From contig LR877156.1 of NCBI GenBank assembly GCA_903995115.1, positions 434,001 to 498,000 of the forward strand: 64,000 bases of DNA, in the 5' to 3' direction. Below, one piece after another: positions 18,895 to 26,742 of the stretch (the stretch's first letter is position 1; each line of letters opens with the position of its first letter). Below the pieces are notes generated by a model. The model was given only the letters and a program-made list of their open reading frames with translations, was not told the origin of the DNA and did no database searches. The translations under genes and the position numbers were made by a program. This DNA is from Angomonas deanei (taxonomy: Eukaryota > Euglenozoa > Kinetoplastea > Trypanosomatida > Trypanosomatidae).

Positions 18895-19772
18895 TTACAT
18901 CTTGCCTTTTCCGGAAAAGAAAATCTCCTCCAGCTTTTTGGCCACGCCGTCCTCACTGTTGGGCCCAATCACCTCGAAGTCAGGGAGGGCGGCCTTCAAG
19001 TTTGGGTTCGCATTCGCCATCACGAAACCCTTTCCGACACATCGCAGCATTTTTCATCGTTCATTCCATCCCCAAATGCGACGGCATCTTTCGGGGTAAT
19101 CCCCAGCCGCTTGCACACCTCCTCCACCGCGGTGGCCTTATTCACGGCGGGATGATGGCAGTCCACAATCACTTCAGTAGAGTAGACAGTGTGCACCTTG
19201 TCCCCCCACTTGTTATCCACGTACGCCTTCACGTTGGCGAGGTCCTCCCCCACGCCGTAGATCCAAATGCTGTGCGTGCCTTTCATATCCTCTGCGGTGT
19301 AGGAGAGAGGGTCCGTGGCGGCGTAGGTGTACTCGGGCTCAAAGGCCACACGAGTGCCCTCCCGACAGCGGTCCGTGATCCACGTGCTTTCGCAGTTCAC
19401 ATTTACAGTGAAGGGCTTCTCGTACCCCGGCGGGGGCGCCTCTCCGTCCTTGAACCGACCTGGCGGGGCAGGGAGCTGGAGAATGTCTAGCACGGCCTCG
19501 GGGTCGAGGTCGATCCCGAACAGCTTCTTGTGCTCGCTGTCGTGAATGCGGGCGCCGTTGCTGGTGATAATGTAGTCCGGGTTCAGGTGCACCTTTTTCA
19601 GCTTTGGAAACACGTCCGGGTAAGGACGGCCAGTCGCCACGATAATGGGGATGCCAGCCTCGTTGTGGACTCTCTCCAGTACCGACAGCGTGGTGGGGCT
19701 AAGTCGGTGTTCTGGGTTCAGAAGTGTGCCGTCCAAGTCGACGAAGATGGCTTTAATCGATTGCGAATCCAT
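18895..19772 (-). CDS. Cof-type HAD phosphatase, paralogue 7 of 9, interrupted by one frameshift near its end
   Basis: Starts at 19772 (MDSQSIKAIFVDLDGTLLN). Motif II ITSNGARIHD and motif IV begins normally as AFGDGMNDEK, then the frame runs into a premature stop at 19020. In the adjacent frame the protein continues exactly as the family requires: MLRCVGKGFVMANANP, then SEDGVAKKLEEIFF, ending at 18895. The switch lies at a 5-base A run on the sense strand (19050-19054), where one more A would restore the family frame. The restored length of about 292 residues matches paralogues 5, 6 and 8. A homopolymer sequencing error is plausible; otherwise a very young pseudogene, since the conserved C-terminal helix that closes the core would be lost. 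Confidence 0.82.
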
Positions 19773-19938
19773 GTCAATGTATAGAGTGAACTATCATAGA
19801 AAAAGAAAAGGAACGAGTGCTATTCGGGTACTGTAACTGACATGTCCAGCATAATAATAACAACAAAATCGATACACCTGCGCTAGAAATGATATGTATT
19901 TGATAAATATATGTGTATGTGTGCATCACGATAATCGT

Positions 19939-20847
19939 TTATAACTTTATCTCAAACAGTTCCACCACTTTCTTCGCCACGCCATCCTCATCGTGATGCC
20001 CAATGACAGTGGCCTCTGGGAGCGCTGCGAAGAGTGCCTCCATCGAGTTTTGCATCACGCAAGGGGTTGCGACGGCCTGTAGCATGGGAAGGTCATTCAT
20101 CCCATCCCCGAAGGCAACACTCTCACTGGGCGTGAGACCTAACAAGGAAAGTACCTCTGACACCGCTGTTCCTTTATTGATGCCATGCGGCGATATATCG
20201 AGTATGAAGGGGAGCGAGAAGCAGAAGTCGACGTGGTCCTTCAGACGGTCTAATTCTTTTTCCACCGGACACAACGTTTCGTGTGGACCGTAGTAGAAAA
20301 TCTGTGGAATACCTTCCAACGCGTTCTCCTCCACGGTTGCCTGAACCTGCTCTGGGGTACAGAGGGTGTCCAACTTTAGCTGCGGTTGGAAGTGCGGGGG
20401 ATACGAGCGGCCCAGCCCCTCAATCTTGTGATTGGTGTACCACCCCTTGCCCTGAAACCAACTCGTCGCAAAGTCGAAGGAATTCTTATCCGTAGAACGA
20501 CCAAACTGCACACCCAGTGACAGAAGTGTTTTCACCGTCGTTGGTGGAATACAATGTTGTACGATAGGGCGGAAGGAGGCATCAAAGATACAGGCACCAT
20601 TGTTGCTCACAATGTAGTCCGCCACGAGTCCATCGGTCTTTTGAACGGTTTCAATCACGTCCGGATAAGGCCGACCCGTAACGAGAATAAAATAAATCTT
20701 TTCCTTGGTATTCTGTGCCGACTCATTATGCCTGCGAATACACCTCAAAACGTCCTTGGTGTAGTCTGATATGACGTGATTCGCGTTCAACAGGGTACGG
20801 TCCATATCGGTAAAGATGGCCCTAATCCTAGTTCGAGCAACGTTCAT
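19939..20847 (-). CDS. Cof-type HAD phosphatase, paralogue 8 of 9, with unusual motif I
   Basis: 302 residues from the ATG at 20847 (MNVARTRIRAIFTDMDRTLLN). An open frame extends 43 codons upstream but shows no family similarity. Motif I reads DMDRT where DxDGT is nearly universal: both aspartates and the Thr are kept but the Gly is Arg. Motif II VSNNGACIFD, motif IV AFGDGMNDLPML. The Arg would sit in the turn right after the acid/base Asp. The cap is the most diverged of the group (QFGRSTDKNSFDFATSWFQGKGW). Activity cannot be judged from sequence. Confidence 0.85.
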   Translation of the reverse strand: MNVARTRIRAIFTDMDRTLLNANHVISDYTKDVLRCIRRHNESAQNTKEKIYFILVTGRPYPDVIETVQKTDGLVADYIVSNNGACIFDASFRPIVQHCIPPTTVKTLLSLGVQFGRSTDKNSFDFATSWFQGKGWYTNHKIEGLGRSYPPHFQPQLKLDTLCTPEQVQATVEENALEGIPQIFYYGPHETLCPVEKELDRLKDHVDFCFSLPFILDISPHGINKGTAVSEVLSLLGLTPSESVAFGDGMNDLPMLQAVATPCVMQNSMEALFAALPEATVIGHHDEDGVAKKVVELFEIKL

Positions 20848-21007
20848 TCTTACTATTGTTATTTTAACTTCTTTCTTTCGGGCCCTCCGTCCAAAGAGCA
20901 ACAGCAATGTAGAGCAATGATGGTGTGATAACCACAAGAGGATACAGCTCTCAGACATCCGTGATTCCATTTCCACCCACTACACGCTTGTTTTTTGGTT
21001 TTGTAAT

Positions 21008-21997
21008 TTAGTCATCGATATCAAAGACCTCACGGATCTTTTTCGCCACCCCGTCATTCGCATTACTGTCGATCACCTCCAATTCACTGTGCAGTTCCTT
21101 CAACTTTGGATTGGCGTTCTGCATGACGAAACCTTTTCCGACCTGGGTCAGCATCTTGACGTCATTCAAGTCGTCCCCAAATGCGATGGTCTGCTTCATA
21201 CGCTTTTCTACCTCCTCCTCCACGTCATCAGTGTCCTCCTCCTCCCCTTCCTCCTTGATCAAATGCCTAAATATGTCCTGCACCGCACGGCCCTTGTGGA
21301 TCCCTTTGGCCTGGATATCAATACAGTAGGAGGCGGAAATGTTAATGAACAGCTCATCCTTGTAACGGTCCTGCAGATAGGCTTCTAGCCGCTCCAGCAG
21401 CGGTCTGTCCCAGCAGGTGAAGAATACTTTTACCACACGACTAAAGTCTCCCTCCTTGATGGTTTTGGGGGTCGCCGTTTCGGCTAGTGGGGCGGTCTCC
21501 GGGCACACCACAAACTGTAGTTGACTCTCCTGGTGAAACTCCAACACCTCTTCCCAGTTGTGACGGCAGTACCAAATGTCGTTCTGATTGAGATTACAGT
21601 TAATGCGTGTTTCGTTGAAGGGAATAATATCATTGTACAACTCGTAGGCGATCTTGGGGGAGATGACGTTTTCAAGGAGCACCTTGCCACTCATCGCATC
21701 GTGCACGACTGCCCCGTTGGAAGTGGACATGAACATTTTGACATCTGGTGTCTTTCCATCGTTTTTGGATTTGAAATAGGTCTGCAAGTTGTCATTCACA
21801 ATCTTGACGTCCGCGTGCATGCGCCCGGTGTTGAACATGAACACCGCCTTCTTCTCCACCGTCAGTTGCCGCAGCGTCTCCTTGGCGTAGTCTGTCAGGG
21901 TGTGCGACGGGGAAAGCAGTGTGCCGTCCATGTCGGAGGCGACATACCGGAACGGACCGGACGCGGCGCAAAATGCAAAGAAAGAACGCCGGAACAT
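21008..21997 (-). CDS. Cof-type HAD phosphatase, paralogue 9 of 9
   Basis: 329 residues from the ATG at 21997 (MFRRSFFAFCAASGPF, then SDMDGTLLSP); the Arg/Phe/Ala-rich start could be a short mitochondrial presequence. An in-frame ATG at 22135 would add 46 residues including a hydrophobic stretch (about 27-46) and make it membrane-anchored; the shorter form matches the family better. Motif II STSNGAVVHD, motif IV AFGDDLNDVKML, where GDG is GDD. The cap has an acidic insert (EEGEEEDTDDVEEEVEKR) just before motif IV. It is the first member of the array to be transcribed. Confidence 0.84.
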   Translation of the reverse strand: MFRRSFFAFCAASGPFRYVASDMDGTLLSPSHTLTDYAKETLRQLTVEKKAVFMFNTGRMHADVKIVNDNLQTYFKSKNDGKTPDVKMFMSTSNGAVVHDAMSGKVLLENVISPKIAYELYNDIIPFNETRINCNLNQNDIWYCRHNWEEVLEFHQESQLQFVVCPETAPLAETATPKTIKEGDFSRVVKVFFTCWDRPLLERLEAYLQDRYKDELFINISASYCIDIQAKGIHKGRAVQDIFRHLIKEEGEEEDTDDVEEEVEKRMKQTIAFGDDLNDVKMLTQVGKGFVMQNANPKLKELHSELEVIDSNANDGVAKKIREVFDIDD

Positions 21998-22282
21998 ATA
22001 CCAAATAACAATAATGGTGCCGATAGTAATAAGAATCTTATAAGAAGCTGAAAAGAAAAGAAAAGAGAAAGGGTTAATCGGGTGAAAATGTGGCACACTA
22101 TTAATACAAGAAATACACACTGCCAAACGCGCCACACAGAAAAAAACAAAACAAAAAAAGGATCTTCACACGCAATGAAAATAGGAATACAAAAGGTAAA
22201 AAAAAAGAAAAAATAGTATAAGAAATGGATCTAGCAAAAAAGAAAAATAATGTTTTGTTACCGGAAAAATGAGAACCGTACT

Positions 22283-24736
22283 TCACACGTACGCGCGCAG
22301 TAGCCCTTGAAGACGACCAACGGTCACCCGTGACCACAGTTCCCTCTCCCTCTGGGGCGACACAGCGTCTAACGAACGCACCACGCCTTCCTCGTGCTGT
22401 TCTAGGACAGAGTCCTGGGGTGTATCCTCCAGCTTAATATATCCCAACAGACTGATGGCATGACTCTTCTCTGCGCCGCGTAGTTTGGGGAGGGTTAACT
22501 TTCGCAGGAAAGATGTTTCAAAGTCAAGTGTGCACGCCTCTGGTGTGGACCCTCTCGTGATGTGGCACCGCGCCAAGGCTGCCTCGACGGCGGGCGGGGG
22601 AACCATACTTGCGAAAGAGGTACACACATTGTATAGCTGAGTATAGGAAACATACGTCACACCGACCGGATGATTCTCCAGGGTCGTTGTTTCACTCTCC
22701 TTTGTGATGGGTAAGTAGCCATTATCAGGGAGGTGGTCGTCTTCCTCCTCTTCCTCGTTGGTACTGGATACCACTGTCGTCGCCCCTTCCTCTATCTCTA
22801 CCGTGATGCCTAGGCGGCGTAGGACGCGGCGCATCTCGTGGCGAAAGTCGTAGAGAATATTCAACACGACTTGCACCTCTTTTGAGATCCCGTCGCGGTT
22901 GGTGTGCAGGAGGACAATATCCTCCACGACACCATTCACCGAGGAGGCCCGGTCGGAGCCACCGTACCCCAGTGGTCGGTAATCATCAAAGGACGTACCT
23001 CTCCCCATGGAGGGGGAGGCGGAGTAGTGGAGTCGTCTGCCGCTGCCGTACCGGTCGGACTGAGACACCGTATTGCCTAATTCCGTGCTAATCCCTGGGG
23101 AAGCTCCCGCGCTGACACTGAGGTCTGGACCGTACAGAGTGTACTTGCTGACGTAGGTATCTGAGGCGCAACTTCTGCCGACAATATCAGGTAGCTTTGG
23201 CGTCTCCAATAGCGTCGCAAACCAGGGCGTATCTGCCTCCACGCGGGCGAGTGGACGGAGGAACAACAGCAAGGTACCGAGGTCTACGTGGTCTCCTTTG
23301 AGAATCCCCAGCGTTGAGGCAAACAGAATGCTGGTCGCCAAGTCCTTGGAGGCGTAGCGAACATTCAGGAGACGAAGTCCCTTAAAGAAGGCCCGCCAAC
23401 TGCACTGTCCAGTGTTCCGTATCGTCCACAATTCTTTCCGCTCGACGGTGGTAGACACCGACGGCTCGGGAAAAGAGATTTCCTTCTTGTAGTTGGCCTC
23501 GCTGTCCTGTGGGGTGAAGAGTCCAGGCAGCTTTCGGTTGCCGTCGTAGACCCCGTCTGCGTACTTTACTTGGGTTTGCTCCTCCTCGGAAAGCACAAAC
23601 AGCTCGTATACCTTGAGTATGCTGTGCTTGTTCCGTACGAGGCGGCGACGCAGCTCCACGAGGGAGTGTCCCACCCACTTGGGTAGCGGACGGCTGAGAC
23701 CGTCGTCCTCCTCCTCCACTTCACTACGAAGGGTCGACCCCACCAAAGAGGCGGTGCTATCCTCCTTCGCCTTCTTGGCCCGTATCCAGTCCGCCACGTC
23801 CTTGCACACCTCACTATCCCGTGTACTAACCGAGTTGGAGTTAGGGGTACCGGCACGCTTCTTGGCCGTCACCGCCGCGAGGGATCCAGACATGCCCAGC
23901 AGCGAGTACCCCACCAGTGGCTCCTTCTGGCCCGCGATCGGCAGTTTGGTAGCATAAGAAATGGTCTTTGGGGGATTCGGCGTGTCGAGTGGCGTCACCT
24001 CTTTGGCGGACGTGGCACTTTCTAAGCTTTCTACCGAGGAGGCGACGGTCTTGAAGGCGGTATTGGGGGAGTGCGGCCTTGTCTCCTGAGGGTCTTCCAC
24101 CACCTTCACCACATCCCTGCTGACACGACGACCATTCACTATTTTTGGCCGCTTGGGACTGAGGGAGATGCTATTCTTGCGTCGCTCAAACAATATTTTA
24201 TTCATTTTTGACACGAACAACTCCGTCAGGCCAGTTCCGGAGACGTCTAGAAAAAGGACTTGTTTGTTTTCCTGCACCAAATGGAGGATATGTCCCGCCA
24301 TAGAACTTGCCTCTCCTGCGGGGGAACCCTCCTCGACTAAATGATTGCCGGATAGGTCTAACACACGCAGTGCGCTGAACTTGGAAAGGCAATTCATTAC
24401 ATTCAGAAAGTAATGTTGTTCACATGTATCATTCACTAGACCGACCCCACTAAGAAGCAACGTATGAAGGGTGTGTCGGCAATGAGATAGAAGCGTTTCC
24501 AAGACGGCGAGTACGCCCTTGTTTCCTAGGTATGTATTCACGGAAAACACCGTTAACGCGGAGGACAGTGGGCCGCTCGCGGCAAGACTGTTCCGTACGA
24601 TGGAATTTGGTTTTTTAACTTTAAGAGAGCGACACACTTCTCTATAAGTGTTGACTAGTTCATTCTCTTGGCTGTTGGAGTGAGTGGAACTAGCGAGCGG
24701 CCTGTGCTCCGTCAATGGTGGCACCGCTGCTAGCAT
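22283..24736 (-). CDS. Leucine-rich repeat protein of unknown function
   Basis: 817 residues. Residues about 55-185 contain RNI/LRR-type repeats, for example LHTLLLSGVGL, LRVLDLSGNHLVEEG and VLFLDVSGTGLTELF, the cysteine-free pattern common among kinetoplastid LRR proteins. Residues 190-330 are Ser/Thr/Pro-rich and basic, probably disordered. From 340 to 530 there is a more ordered segment (LPKWVGHSLVELRRRLV; ELWTIRNTGQCSWRAFFKGLRLLN). The C-terminal 200 residues include an acidic EEEEEDD block and the ordered LLGYIKLEDTPQDS tail. No signal peptide or membrane segment. I do not recognise an orthologue; similar proteins are found at the flagellum or cytoskeleton of trypanosomatids, but that is only analogy. 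Confidence 0.75.
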   Translation of the reverse strand: MLAAVPPLTEHRPLASSTHSNSQENELVNTYREVCRSLKVKKPNSIVRNSLAASGPLSSALTVFSVNTYLGNKGVLAVLETLLSHCRHTLHTLLLSGVGLVNDTCEQHYFLNVMNCLSKFSALRVLDLSGNHLVEEGSPAGEASSMAGHILHLVQENKQVLFLDVSGTGLTELFVSKMNKILFERRKNSISLSPKRPKIVNGRRVSRDVVKVVEDPQETRPHSPNTAFKTVASSVESLESATSAKEVTPLDTPNPPKTISYATKLPIAGQKEPLVGYSLLGMSGSLAAVTAKKRAGTPNSNSVSTRDSEVCKDVADWIRAKKAKEDSTASLVGSTLRSEVEEEDDGLSRPLPKWVGHSLVELRRRLVRNKHSILKVYELFVLSEEEQTQVKYADGVYDGNRKLPGLFTPQDSEANYKKEISFPEPSVSTTVERKELWTIRNTGQCSWRAFFKGLRLLNVRYASKDLATSILFASTLGILKGDHVDLGTLLLFLRPLARVEADTPWFATLLETPKLPDIVGRSCASDTYVSKYTLYGPDLSVSAGASPGISTELGNTVSQSDRYGSGRRLHYSASPSMGRGTSFDDYRPLGYGGSDRASSVNGVVEDIVLLHTNRDGISKEVQVVLNILYDFRHEMRRVLRRLGITVEIEEGATTVVSSTNEEEEEDDHLPDNGYLPITKESETTTLENHPVGVTYVSYTQLYNVCTSFASMVPPPAVEAALARCHITRGSTPEACTLDFETSFLRKLTLPKLRGAEKSHAISLLGYIKLEDTPQDSVLEQHEEGVVRSLDAVSPQRERELWSRVTVGRLQGLLRAYV

Positions 24737-24979
24737 TCACGTATAAACAAAACAAACAAAGAAAAAAAAGAAACAATACTCTATATGTTCTTCACATGAA
24801 AAGAAAAAGAAAGGAGGAGAAAATGAAATGACTTTAATTTGTGAAACACACACACACTACTTTACAGAAACATTTCTGCATCCATCTCTTTCCGTTTTTT
24901 TTTTTTTTTTTGATTAACTTTATTGATTTTTTAGTGTATTTGTGTATCCATGTTTTAAAAAAGGGGTTGTACTCGTGGT

Positions 24980-26473
24980 TTACCAAGTAAACTTGGAGTA
25001 GAGGTTGTAGTGGTCTAAGCGGTCGTACCAATTCTTTTGCCACCCCTCTATCGTCTTTTCCTCTATTCCTAGAAGTCGTAATATAGTGACAATGTTTTCA
25101 CCAATGTACTCGCGCCGCATCCACGCTGGGACCGCAGGGGGCTCCTCTCCCTTCTTCTTGGCCAACTCTGCCTGAATAAAAGCAGGGTGCGCGATGCGAT
25201 CAAGGGCGTTGTACTCCCCAGGGTTGTAGGTGGGCTTCGTGATCTCCTGGTTGAGGTACAAGTATCGCAGCAGGTTGGAGTCCCCTTGCGCCGTGTCCGT
25301 GTGCGTATCCTTCTCCCGCTCGTGCTCGGAGCAGTACGCCCAGACGAGATTCCCCAGACACATGGAGATCCACACAAACACGCCGAACTTGACGTTCCGC
25401 TTAAACCCGTTGGCGCAGGACCACGCATCGTAAATGTTCACGTCGTCGACAATCACGTAGAGGTAGATGGAACTAAATATCATACCCACATAGAAGGGCA
25501 GTGTTTGGGGGGCCGTGACCCCGCTCATGATCATCCCCAGCACCGCGATGGGCACCATGGCCTGCAGAATGTACTTACGGTCACCCACCCAAATCGCCGT
25601 GCTCTTCACCCCACACTTGAGGTCGTCCCGCCGGTCCTGGTAGGCGTAGATGGTATCGTACAGAATCGTCCACAGCACCGCGCTGCAGTAAATCGGGAGC
25701 GTGACGGCGAGGTCCACCCGACCCAAGACGGCGGCGTACCCGACAAAGATACCCCAATTGAAACAGAGTCCGAGGAAAAACTGCGGAGCATAGGTGATGC
25801 GCTTCATGAAAGGGTACATGATCCAGACAGGGGTGATGGCGAGACAGGCAGTGAGGGCGGCAGGGGACAGGTTGATGGCAATGAAACCCGCCGCAGCGAC
25901 GTGGGAGACCAGAATGAGGGAGGCCGTCGGCATGCTAATGGCACCTGACGCGAGGGGACGCGATGCCGTCCGCTCCACCTTACGGTCAAACTCTCGGTCC
26001 CACATGTCGTTGACAATACACCCCGCGCTACGCATCAGGTAGGCACCCAGGATAAAGGAAACCATCAGGTGCGCTGGGATGAAAGGGGCGAAGAGCACGA
26101 GCGGGTCGGCCCCCTCAAAGGCGAGCGCCCTGCTCACGGCGAGCGAGCTGCCCCAGAAACACGGAATCGCCAACAGCTGCCACCCGACCGGCTTGTCGAA
26201 GCGCACCAGCTCCCGGTAGAGTTGAAACTCTTTCGTCCTTTTCTGTACGAACGGAGGCGCCTTCTGTAGTAGTGTACTGACTTCACTAATGTGCTTTTGA
26301 TCCTCGGTGAGGGTCCAGTTGCGTGTCTCCTTCGCTGAGGTATTCTCCGCCGTGCGTTGCAGACTAGGGTCGACCTTGACACGGTCGGGGAAGTGCGCCG
26401 AGCTGGCTGACGTGATTGCGCTCTTCGTCCACTTGCGGTTGATCTTCCACAACTGTAAGGTCCGGTGCAACAT
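24980..26473 (-). CDS. COQ2: 4-hydroxybenzoate polyprenyltransferase (ubiquinone biosynthesis)
   Basis: 497 residues from the ATG at 26473 (MLHRTLQLWKINRKW, a good mitochondrial presequence); the frame extends 61 codons upstream through spacer. UbiA family: the first Asp-rich motif is NDMWDREFD (155-163) and the second DTIYAYQDRRDD (273-284), with about eight membrane segments. The enzyme attaches the polyprenyl tail to 4-hydroxybenzoate at the inner mitochondrial membrane. Residues 1-85 before the first TM are longer than usual. The C-terminal 110 residues (from about 385: EHEREKDTHTDTAQGDS, then an ordered tail ending HYNLYSKFTW) have no counterpart in the typical enzyme. Presence of COQ2 implies a respiratory chain with ubiquinone. 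Confidence 0.92.
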   Translation of the reverse strand: MLHRTLQLWKINRKWTKSAITSASSAHFPDRVKVDPSLQRTAENTSAKETRNWTLTEDQKHISEVSTLLQKAPPFVQKRTKEFQLYRELVRFDKPVGWQLLAIPCFWGSSLAVSRALAFEGADPLVLFAPFIPAHLMVSFILGAYLMRSAGCIVNDMWDREFDRKVERTASRPLASGAISMPTASLILVSHVAAAGFIAINLSPAALTACLAITPVWIMYPFMKRITYAPQFFLGLCFNWGIFVGYAAVLGRVDLAVTLPIYCSAVLWTILYDTIYAYQDRRDDLKCGVKSTAIWVGDRKYILQAMVPIAVLGMIMSGVTAPQTLPFYVGMIFSSIYLYVIVDDVNIYDAWSCANGFKRNVKFGVFVWISMCLGNLVWAYCSEHEREKDTHTDTAQGDSNLLRYLYLNQEITKPTYNPGEYNALDRIAHPAFIQAELAKKKGEEPPAVPAWMRREYIGENIVTILRLLGIEEKTIEGWQKNWYDRLDHYNLYSKFTW

Positions 26474-26742
26474 GTTGTAACGGGGGATAAAAAAAGTCTT
26501 TTGATAATGTGATCTGTGAAGAGGGAAGTGAAAATCCCTGCAGTAAAAGAAAGAAAAGAGTAGAGAGAGTGGTATGTGAGAGAATTTTTGTTTTACATGG
26601 TGAACAACGATAGAGCCCCTCAAATACACCTCCTTTAATGATCTGAATTGAAACATGACAAATATACTTTATCACTGTTATTTTATAAATATTTTTTAAA
26701 ATGATGAATTAATCGTATTATTTAAACGTATAACAATTATAG

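Noticed and set aside
20848-20976. Upstream extension of HAD paralogue 8
   Set aside because: 43 extra codons without family similarity; the internal ATG before the DxD motif fits the paralogues.
25187-25948. A 253-codon plus-strand open frame opposite COQ2
   Set aside because: Opposite a strongly supported gene; His/Arg/Gly-rich antisense-like sequence, no motif.
26474-26656. Upstream extension of COQ2 (Phe/Tyr/His-rich)
   Set aside because: Does not resemble a presequence, whereas the ATG at 26473 begins with one; taken as spacer.
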